Shown: one piece after another, positions 42,410 through 54,400 of the stretch | How positions within the stretch are numbered: position 1 is the first letter of the stretch | How the letters are laid out: each line of letters begins with the position of its first letter | Notes under the pieces: generated by a model | What the model was told of the DNA's origin: nothing | Databases searched by the model: none | What the model saw: the letters and a program-made list of their open reading frames with translations, nothing else | DNA from: Strongylocentrotus droebachiensis | Lineage: Eukaryota > Echinodermata > Echinoidea > Camarodonta > Strongylocentrotidae | Direction: 5' to 3' | Length of the DNA stretch: 64,000 nucleotides | Assembly: GCA_035222895.1 (NCBI GenBank) | Contig: JAVYIG010007225.1 | Coordinates: forward strand, 1 to 64,000 | Translations under genes and position numbers: made by a program

Positions 42410-45400
42410 ATATTACTATTACTGATTCTACTACTATACTACTAATACTACTTCTGCGACAACTACTACTACTATTAATTGTACTATTACTTTTTCTACT
42501 ACTATACTACTAATACTACTACTGCGACAACTACTACTACTATTAATTGTACTATTACTTTTACTACTACATCTACTTCCTTCCTTCACACTGATGTTCT
42601 ATCCTTATGTATATATGTGTAATACAAGAATATAAGAATATTTGTATTTGTTCTACCTTTTATTTAAATGGTTCATTTGTTATGGTAAACACAACGAATC
42701 AGTTTTTCATGTATATATTACGTATTTTTACAATGTGTGACCAAAATAAATGTCCATGTATTCTTGTGAATTTGGATGAATAACAGGAATTGAATTTCAT
42801 TTTTAATTTCATCATCATTATTGTGATCATTAGTATCGTTGTTAGGGTTGTTCTTATCTGTATATACAACTATTACTATCTTATCATAGTCATTACCCTC
42901 ATCACTAAAATAGTGAACTAACATGCGGAATGAAAATAATTTTCCATGATTAATTGTTGGTATAATTATAGTGAACATGTTTCTAGGTGGTCGAGTAAAG
43001 CTTGATGAAGGGGAATCGTTCATCATCGAATCGGGAACTAACCAGCGGGGTGTGTATAATTCTGATCTGGATATATTGTGGAAAGTGAAGGTCCCTGAGT
43101 CATGTGATGTTCTCATCGTATTCGAGTCCTTCATCACAGCGTTTCAATACGATTATCTCTATATCGGAAATGGAACGAAGAAATCAGACTATCCGGTAAG
43201 AATCATAAATATTGTATTCAAAATGTCCCGTTCAGTCGGCTAATACCATATACATGTTTATATACCTCACTTTAGCAATCCAGCCATCTGATTGGTCGAA
43301 ATTGGAGTCGTGATTTTAGCCATTCCCTTAAAATGCTAAAACCGGTCAATAGTCTTTTGAAAAAAGCCCTAGGGCACTTGTCAAAAGACTATTTACCGGT
43401 TTTTTGCATTTTACGTATATGCGTGCAATCTCAATGGGAAAGAGTTTAGCACACAAACTCGAGTGGTGCGCGATCAGACACCCTATTAAGACTAGGTCTC
43501 GATAGCGTAAACAAACTTGATTACCATGATTGATATAGGCATAGTTGTATAGGCTCTTGGGGAGGTAACATGATCGTGCTATCACCCCTCGGCACGCCTC
43601 GGGGTGATAGCACGATCATGCAACCTCCCCTTGAGCGTATAAAAACAACTATGTCTCTCGCAGCAGTCATTATTACTATAATAATAACGAAAATGATATT
43701 AAACCCTAGTAACAGTAATGCAGATTTTGATGATGAATGACGATGATGATGATGATGATGATAATGTTAATGATGTTAATAAGAAGAATAACAGTGCTGA
43801 TGATGATGACTGTGTCTAATAAATCGCCTAACCGTAACCGAAAAATCTCCTTGCTTACTATAAGCCGGGTCACTTCAACTACGATTCTGCAATCACCATA
43901 ATTTCATAGTATAACAGATACGTTATTTTCTGTTGTTCCTGATGATATAGACATGGACTTTATCTGGGTACACCGTGCCGTCTCAAATCAGGATGAATTT
44001 CTCTACAGTGTGGATCAGGTTTACTTCAGCACCTTACTCAGGACGACGTGGGTTCAGAGCTAACATCATATCTACATGCGAACAAGGTAAAATACTGCTT
44101 CATTGGCGTAGCCACAGGGAATAAAAGCGGGGACACATACCCCCGCCCCCCGCCCCCCCCCCCCCTCCACAAACACATACCTTTATAGATTGACGAAAAG
44201 AATAAAAACAAGCCCTGAGTAAAGAGAGGAACCGGAAAGGGAAAAGGGGAAAAGGACGATCGAAAAAAATACCAAGCACCACCTTCCGCCCCCATCCCTC
44301 TAATCAGTAGCTTTATACATTTCATTTTCATTATCGAAGAAACTTCTTGATTAGGTAACTTGAATTTACTTTGTTTTGATTTGTACTACTTGGAGAAATA
44401 AATCATTTCAGAAAACAAATAATTAATAAGAGATGCACTTACTGTATATTACATGTTAATTAGGAGTTGTGATTTTGAATTGTCTTGGGCAGCGTTTCAT
44501 GAAACCGTCATTGGTACAAGTTCCCCGACAACTCACTGAGATTCGTGTAGTAAATTTAACACATGTTTCAATAGGATGTCGGTGAACTTTTACTTATGAC
44601 GGTTTCGTGAAGCGATGCCGGTTTTAGCAAATATTCCTAAGCTTGTTATCTAAATGGTTCAAACCAACAGTCTTCATTACTCACAATGAATGCAAACCAG
44701 TTCCTCCCAAACCATACCGGGGTTCAAAATTAAGATTTTCACCGACATAAAGATAGTTTAGGTGTATATGCTTAGGGGGCAAGGACCCTCCTTTTGAATC
44801 ATTATTCTTTTATCATTTTAAGTCTACGCATTAATTGATTAGGCCGAAGAATGCTACTACAAACCTGAATTTCTAATACTATATTTTTTCTCTGTTTCGT
44901 AGATAATACAACAGTCGACACGATGGGTAAGTTCTTGAAATATAATTTTTTTCATAGTTATCAACTTTAGGCATCGCGATCCATTTTTTTTTGTGTGCGT
45001 GTGTGGACAGAATAATAATTTCGCTAATCTTTGCGATTCGCAGTTAGTCTTGCTATTTGTTCATAATAATCGCCGGGCGCTGTGTGTGTGAATGGTATTG
45101 AGAATCACAAATCGAGTTATTTAATCCCAGGACTCTAAGCGCGCATACATCGTCGAGATTAACGCATGTGCAGTTCGGACGTTATTGCATGCCCTCGAGC
45201 GAGAATTCTACCAGTGTGAATAGGCGCAAAAAAAAAAATCAAACATCGCGATCCAAATCGCACTATTTTTAATGTGTGAATGGGGCTGATAGCTTATTTA
45301 AACTGCACAACGGATAATTTGCCCGCCACTAAAAACATAACAACCAAGAAAATAGAAAATAGAATACCTCACTTTTTTGGTAAGTGAGGAAATCATTCCA

Positions 45401-48400
45401 AGATAATTAATCCTCAAATTGCTATTCAAATCTTATAAGCCATGGACATTACCCCAAAGGTTTCCTGTTCGTCCTTAAAACAGTCACATCAAACTATTTA
45501 ATTGGTTGAGCAATACCTGCATATTAAGTTCATAGATGACTAGTCTAATTGTGAAATTAAAATTTTGCTCAAAAGCAAGGTAATACAGATATACACGCTG
45601 GAATTTATAGTTGTTATCAAATTTACTTCATTGTGGAATGTGAGGAGTGTCAATAATTTCGACAGACATGAGCGATAAAAAAGGACCCATTTATTATTAT
45701 TATTATAATTGTTATTATTATTATTATTGTTGTTATTATTATTATATTTTTGAACTAGTGGATAGTATACAAAATGTTGTCTGATTATTCCTCTAATAAC
45801 CTTGGATCTCTTCACGTCTGATTTAATTCATTCCCTAGGTTCTGGATATCAGGCATTGGATGGAGAGACGTATCAGATCGCTTCACCGAACTATCCAAAC
45901 AACTATCCTCCGGGTATATCATTAACCTGGGGCTTTCAGCTACCTGACCCACGAGATTGTAGAATCTATGTCACTTTCTTGGACTTTGAAACTGAACAAG
46001 ATAATGATCAGGTAATACTTAGATAGCATTTGATCTCCGTTATAACAACTTTGTTCTAGATCACATTAAAGAATACATTTGAATAGTACAGATTAGCCTT
46101 GTACTTAACAGAAGAAAAAAAATGAAATGATAAAGAGGAAGCCAACATCAACTGGGATAAAGGAGAGGTCTTCGTTTATTTTACAGCACTAATTATAACA
46201 TCTATATCGTTAAGAATATATTTTAGAACCTTTACTAGAAATTTTAGTAATTTCTGTGATCATAATTAATGAAAAAATAATGACAACCGATTCAAAATTC
46301 AAAATTTGTAGGTTCTTGATCATTCAACTTTTCAAACAATCCTGAACAAATTAATTAGCCTAATGTAAACTACCCCCCCCCCCCCCGATCTTGTGTGCCT
46401 GTAGCCGGTTGTGGGTGTGGGTGTGGGTGAAGGTACGTCATATCGCCTACCTTAAAATAGAAGCATTAATTAGACCCCATTCCAGAAAATAATTATTATA
46501 TTCCCTTTGTTGCTGTTCTTTAGGTGCTTTTTAGAACTACAGAGGGCGAATCATATGAAGACAAAGAAACCTTTTCAGGAGGGAGCGTACCCTTAAACCA
46601 TCCTATCCTCGTCCAAATGGAAGACTCTTCGACCTACGCTTATATTCGATTTACATCATTAACAACATCGTCCACGGCTCGTGGTTTTATGGCTAACGTC
46701 ACAGTAGAATGCAAACCAGGTTGGTTAATTGATTGATGGGTTAATTGATTTATTGGTTGGTTGATTGGTTGATTGGTTGATTGGTTGATTGGTTGATTGG
46801 TTGATTGGTTGATTGGTTGATTTTCGATTGATTTACGTTCATATGCCTTAGTGATTGCTACATTTTGATCTGTATGGAAGGTATCGCTCTCCTCCAGTAA
46901 ATCATAAGTACTGTACAATTTTGGTCGAAATTTGAAGCAAATTAATATGAATGATATTTTTAAATGATTTGAGTCAAACAAACTGGGATGATGTTCTTAC
47001 TGAAAATAATGTTAATACTGCATACCAAATATTTGAAATTAAATTGAATTGCATTCTTAACAAAACGCAACCACTGAAGGAGAAAAAAAAGGGTTCGTAA
47101 TTAAAACAAACACCATGGATGAATGCAGATATATTGAAGAAAATGCGCGAAAGAGATAAAATGAAAAAGAGAGCAAAGGAAACAAAGAAGGAGGACCATC
47201 AGAGCATGTATCGGAAGCTTCATAATCAAGTGGCAGCGGTGATAAGACTGATACGACTGGCAAAACAAGCCTATATCCGTAAAGCTATTATCAAATATCA
47301 TGGTACCTCTTCAGCGTTGTGGAAAATCACTTAGATATCTCTTGCCGAGTAAAAAGATGAAAAAAAACCATTAACAAGATTATTGATTCTGGAACTGAGA
47401 TAACCGGATATACAAAATAATAATTAGTGGATAGTGACGTCACAGACTCATGAGTGAGTTGCCAATTTGTCTAGTGATTTTCAAAGTTTTTCATGTCATT
47501 AAAAATTCATAACTTTCTTATTAGTTATCCGATTTTGATCAAACTTTTTTGATTGGTTAGTCTGATTTTTCTGCTTTTATTGAAAGTAAGTTATTTTTCG
47601 AGTGTACTTGGGCTTGAAACAACTCTACGGTTGGGAATTGATGGATACGAATGGTTAAAGGTACTATGTCCCATTTGTAGGCCAAAAAATGAAAAAGTTA
47701 AATTCCAACTGCATTTGAAAGATAATACTAATTTAGAACTTCCCTAAAAAAGGTGGGGCTTGAAAATGTCTCTAAGTGGGAAAATAACGACTATTAGTTG
47801 TCAAATCGACTTTAGGGCTATAGAGCCCAAAAGTAATAGTCTTGATTTTCAGACAATTGTACTGAATGGTCATACGTTTTATGCTGCGCAAAGATTCAAT
47901 CAGTTTAATCTTGGCCATCACAAGAAGTGGGTTATTGATGTAGACAAATGCTCATGTATCCTTTACAACTCTTTTCATGTATGTTATTACCAAAGAAGGA
48001 AAAAAAGCCAGTCAGTCACTCAATAGTGTCTGGCAGTGAAGTCTAGCAAGTAAACGGGTTTCCTTGCATAATTTGAATATGAGGACACTGCTAACGTTTA
48101 AATTTCACAGATAGGACATACATGACATATTCATAATTCCTGCAAAGTTCTACAGAATTTGAGGTTGGCTGCAAAAGGGACATAGTACCTTTAAACTATT
48201 CTTTAATTTAGGGGCTGCTACAGCAAAAGCACTATCACCGTAACGGGTATTGGTTCGGGGACCAGGGGCGTATTGGAAAGTAGCATGTGTTGCTGACCGT
48301 AATGAACGTGATAGAACAATTGGTTTGAGAAGGTCGTTTACATATGATGGAACATGCCCATGTTTAATTTTGAATAAGATCAAAAGAATCTTAAACTGAA

Positions 48401-51400
48401 TGCTAATTAAAATAGTTAGCCAATGAAGAGATTAGTGAATACGAGTTATGTGTTCATATTTTCTGGTTTGGCGGGTGATGAGACGGGCTGCCATGTTTTG
48501 AATAATTAAATTAAAAGTGGACAAATGGTGGCATTCGGCAAGCCAAAGTACGATCTATCACAATAATCTAAAAGAGAAGTCACAAAAGCATGGATCAATC
48601 GTTCTGTCTGTCCAAATATTTTCGAAGTCTGCTAATCCTGGAGAAGTCGAAAGCAGTCGTTCGACAAATATTCCTGATATGTTGTTTCAGTACATTATTA
48701 ACAGTGACGACGAGGTGACGAACAACTTTCTAAGATATGATGTCAACACCAGCAGCATTAAAGCCCCACTGTCCGACTTGTACCTACTTGCTCCCTCTAT
48801 ATAGAAACAATGCCTAATCGGTGACCATTGGTCCCCCATGATCCTCTTTTTCTTATGTTAATTGAGAGCTGAGTTGATGAGATAACCACCTGTCCAGTGA
48901 CCTTGCAGAGTGGTCTAATCCCTCTTATAAAATAGCACAGATAAGCTTTAAATTGATTTAACCTGAGTTTATTGGAAGAAGAACAGGACATGATCCCTCG
49001 CTTTGTTTTAGGATACCACGTGGAGCTGGAGCGCAATGAGACGTATCGGCTGCAGACCTCCAACTATCCTCTCTACTACCAGACAGATAGTGACGAATCT
49101 TGGGTGATAAAGGTTCCACAAAGCTGCGACATTCTCGTAGAATTCGTTCGATTCGATACGCAACTCAACCAAGATGGTCTTCATATCGGAAAGGGATCTA
49201 ATATGTCTGCTAATGAAGTACGTTCACATCAAACACATTTTTAATAGGATGGGTGTTGGACCAACGTCATTGATAATGTCCACTTTTTGGAAATGCATTA
49301 AAACGTTGAAAGTGACCTTTATATTTCTATTAAACATTTGCCAGCACAACTGAATAAATATCACTCGTTGCTCCTTTGCGACGCCCCTGTATTTCACCAT
49401 TGATATCTTTATCGATATTATGTAGAGAGAAATCGTACATGAAGTGAATTAAAGAGAGCAAGGTTTCATTGGATAACTGGGGCATGAAATAATTGCCTTC
49501 ATAATCTCGATTAGCTTGCAGGTCCAATAACGATATCGAAATGATGTCACGTGTGCAACAGGCGTGTGAGTATTTTGGGGCTTGACATTATTAAATTGTT
49601 AGATTGAAATAATTCAATATATACATTTATATTATATTTTTAGCTGTTTTTCTTGTCTGGAAACTCGGTGCCGAGATACCTTGAGGTAAAGTCTAACCTG
49701 GCTTGGGTTAGATTCACATCGGATCAGGATGATAGCTCCAGACATCACGGCTTCGATGCTCACGTCAAATCTACTTGTAGAAATGGTTAGTCTCTGTTGG
49801 TACTTGCGTAGCGTCAGTTATTAAAGGGCATTGCCGTAATGGGGGCGGAGCATCGGAAATATTTGGCACATAACATGTTAGAAAACAATTAGGCAATTTT
49901 TTCGAGTCATCCTCAGGTTGCCTTTCCCCTCTCCTCTCTATCTTCTATTTCCCTCCCCTTCCTATCATGCATAGTGACGTCGGACGTGCCTCTGACCCCC
50001 CCCCCCCCCCCCCCTGTAGCTAAGCCACTATAATTGGATGTCATTATAGCTTTAAAATCAATCAATTGGATAACTACTGCTTCAGGGCTAAACTGTCAAT
50101 ACGTCTCACGAAGATATTATACTGTTTGTCGTCACACATTATTATTAGACCTAATATCAATCAATCGTACTTATTCATTCTAGAGATAGGTATTAACGGG
50201 TGGCATCAAAGCTATAGAGCAAATTCCATTCCTCCTTAGAACAGTATGTCATAAATATCAACATCGCTTGAAAGCTGACATAAGCCTTATATATAAATAA
50301 AAACAAACTAATGATTGACAGCTATAGTTTTCGAGCTACCATTATCTCTGCTTGCAATAAACGGTATGCATTTATATTACAAATACTCTTTGACTGATAA
50401 GGTTTACTTGTTCTTGTCTATGTACAGATGATGTGATCGAGCATAGTTTTGATACGAGAGGTAAGTGCACGCTGTAAACCTTTGTTATATATTTGGAAAA
50501 GCTTGTCAGAGGTTTATCCAACATAGCATTATATACTATGTATGTCACCTGTATTCGCGTTTACAGATACAGATAGTAAAAGACGACTCCAATTGTTCAT
50601 CACTAGCCATGAATTTGAATGCATTAAAAGTTAGCCATTTAACCACCAGTCGGCTAAGCTCACCGAATAGCCTTGATAATTATCTGACCCTACGATGCAT
50701 TATATCGCCTCCAATTTCCTTTGAAACGCATTAATACTACATTTTCCCCCTTTTTATTCAGGTACTGCTGTAGCACTGTCCTACGGTGATATTTATTCCA
50801 TATCATCACCCAACTATCCAAATGATTATGGGAACCAACAACACATAGCATGGATGTTCAGGATACCAGATAACTGTCAGCTTAATATCGTTATGAATGA
50901 CTTTGTAACAGAGGTTACCTTTGACCAGGTTTGATTCCATTTCATTAAACTTATCTTTTTATTTCCTTCATCATTCCTTGAAACCTTGCAATTATATTAT
51001 AGTATTAATGACTGCTTTGAGAGAAATAGTTGTTTTTATACGCTCAAGTGAAGGTTACAATTGTGCTATTGCCCGAAGCGTGCCGAGGGCAATAGCCCAA
51101 TTGTAACCTTCCCGAGAGCGTATAAAAACAACTATTTCTCGAATATTAAAGCAGTCATTAATACTTTTATATGCCGAAAAAAAAAGAGTCAACATATGAC
51201 ACCACCTTGGCCTTTCTCTAGTTTATCTTCACGGTTGTTTTGTGTGACTATGACTATTCTTACATGTATACGCTGTCCTAGAGTGACATTAGAGAGTATT
51301 TTCGTTCGCATTCTGTAAAGGAATGAATGGTTGCGAGTAATTTTCAATCTTAACTTTCAGGTTACAATCAGGACACCGGAATCTTTGGTCAGTGAGTTCT

Positions 51401-54400
51401 ATGGTGACGTCATACCCGAACCAAGCTTCATCAATTCTACGGTGACAATCATTAAATTTGACAGTGATCGAAGTACTCAAATGAGAGGATTTCAAGCTGA
51501 TATCTCTCCTAAATGTGACGGTAAGTAAAACAATCTGTCTTGGTGTTTGGGCTAACTCGGTATTGCCCTCCCCAGTTCTTTTTTCTCCAATGCTAATCTG
51601 GTACAGCTGGTATTTTATTTGAAAGGGAGGGCGAAGGTGTTGTCGACTTAATTGATAACTGATGAAATCCTATACAGTAGATTTGCGGGTGCACCATGTG
51701 AGAGAGAGAGAGTGTTGAGGAGTCCTGAAAAGGACTCTGACTCAGTAATCTTTCTTGTGCATCTATCATGTGCATTTGTTGTGTTTTTAATGTAAGCTTA
51801 GTATCTGATCTAATAAATATCAAAAGCATTCTTGTAAATTAAAGAGAAGGTTGAGTTTTGGGAAGAGGAGAACCATAATTTGTGAGCGTTATCATTGTTA
51901 TTACGCAAGTGTGGAACAACATCAGATGAAACATTTTCCCTGAAAAGCATGGCTCTTCAAATACCTTCATATGTTAAATATGGCATGTAACAGCCACATG
52001 TTCGTGTAGTCCCATATACATCTTTCTGTGTACAGTGCTTGTAACTTTACCAAGACTGGGCCAAATTTCTTATCATTTTGATGAGTCCAGAACCTTGTGG
52101 TGCACATTAATACTTATCTGCTAGATGATACACCTTTTAGATCAATTCCACACCGTTTCTCTCACAATGCAATTGCATGATCATGCAGAGAACTCAACTT
52201 TATCTTTAAGTTTGATGAGCGTTTCAATTTTTAAGTTATAAAGATGAAAAGTGTTCAACAGTGTTTTTAACCACGACACTCATGTTCTTCCTTTCTCTTC
52301 TCACAGTCATTACTACAGAGACGATTCAAACAAGTAAGTTTCTGCTCGATAATTTCGTTTCAAGCTTCAATCTTAGAAAAAGGGAGTCTGTTCCAAAAGT
52401 GTAACCCGTCAAGCCTATTGAAATGAACCCGTTGATTTTACATGATGTAGAACTGACCATCTAGATTGTTTACACAACACAAAAAGGTCTGAAGCCAACC
52501 GAACATCCCCTGCCCATTCAGATTTCTGAAGCCCCCTACCCATTCAGATCTCTGAAGCCAAACAGAACGCCCCCTACCCATTCAGATCGCTGGAGCCAAA
52601 CCGAACACCCCTACCCATTCAGATCTCTGAAACGTAACCGATCACCCCCTACCCATTCAGATCTCTAAAAACCTGACCAAACACCCCCTACCCATTCAAA
52701 TCTCTTTAACCTAACCGAACGCCCCCTAAACATTCAGATCTCTGAAACCTAACCGAACACCCCCCTACCCGTTCAGATCTCTGTAACTTTACCGAACACC
52801 ACCTACTTAGAGTTCTCTATCCAATGAATATGTAAAGGGTGTTTTGATCAAGTTTACTTTTAAGGGTAAATGCTTCTTTCACCCCACAGTTCCTCCGGTC
52901 ATTCGGCCCATTGAACCCCTAACCATTCAACAAGGTCTACCGACTCGAATTACATGTACTGTACTACGCGGTGACCTCCCTATTCACTTCCGGTGGCTAA
53001 AAGATGGTGAAGCTATTCCCAATGGAGTTGGAATTGAGTTAATAAATGGTGCCTTCTCTAGCTCCGTAGTGGTAGCTGATGCTACTACTGTACATGATGG
53101 TCGCTACACATGTGAAGCAAGTAACTTAGCTGCTGCAGTCAACTATACAGCAGCTCTTACTGTACAAGGTAGGTCTAATTTCCAATCGTTTTTTTCTAAT
53201 GGGGGGAGGGGAGGGCGCCCTTGGTATTGGCCCTTGACAACATGTACAAATAAAAGGCATTTCAGCGAAAGTTCTGGCTGGATGATCTAGCGAGAACATC
53301 GCCTATAAAGAGGATGATGACACATGCTACGATTGCCCCCCCCCCCCCCCCGGTCGACATAACTGGGCCAATAGCGACAACCCGCTATTTGGAGAACGGA
53401 AAGATGATATTTTTCCTGAGAGGTTCCATTTAAGAAAGACGTTATTATATTTTTGTTACAGAAAACATGATCGAACTTGGACGTAACGGGTCGTTGAACG
53501 TCAAGACACCTAATCACAGGGCATATTTTGGTGACGTTGAAGGTTTCTATACCTGGATTGTCAAAGCTCCGCAGAACTGTACTGTCCGGATTGAATTTCG
53601 TACCCTCAATGCGGAGGTTCCCGGAGAGGTTCTAGAGATCGGATCAGGAAACGATACATTTACAAATCATGTAAAGTAACTTATTTATTTTATCATTTCT
53701 TTCCGGGCAGATAGTTAGAATTAATACAAATGAGTAGTTATATAACAAAAAAAATAACTAAAGAAGGAAATAATGAATGAAACCACACAATGGCAAGATG
53801 GTTATATTTGCAAAATGGTAGCCAGGTATAGGGGGGGACATAAGTAATAACAATAATAAGCAAAAAACTCCTAGTAATGATTATTGTTCTTTGTTAAATT
53901 CTCCCATTTTCGGAAACGAAAAACTAAGTACAGTGTTTTTCTGTCAATTTTCTTTCCTCATCTTTACTTATTGTCATCTTGGTCAATTATAGATTTGGAA
54001 CTTGACTGACACCCAGACGACCATACCGAGGTGGTTTGATATAGATTCAAACGTTGTGTGGATGTGGTATAAATCAAATGACCACAAGAATCCTACATCT
54101 CATGGATTCAGTGCTGTGCTAACGCCTACGTGTGATCAAGGTATATGTTATGCCGTCTTTGGTAATTCAATTCCTTTCCTCTACATCTACCATTTTTCAT
54201 TTTCTCTCTCTCTCTCTCTCTCAATCACTCAAAATAGGGAAGGTTTTTAAAATCTTTATATTAGATGCTGCTTGTGGAGACAGATAGTCAACCTGTTCGA
54301 AACGTCGAGCCACTCATCCTCTCCAAGCGCTATAGTTCTCCTTAGAACTATATGCTAAGAAAGATAACAAACAGTCCTTTTTCAGGACTACACACCCCAA

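Noticed and set aside
46985-47340. A gene B exon at 47119-47334
   Set aside because: The Lys/Arg-rich sequence matches the LINE linker region, and its phases do not fit between 46719 and 49012.
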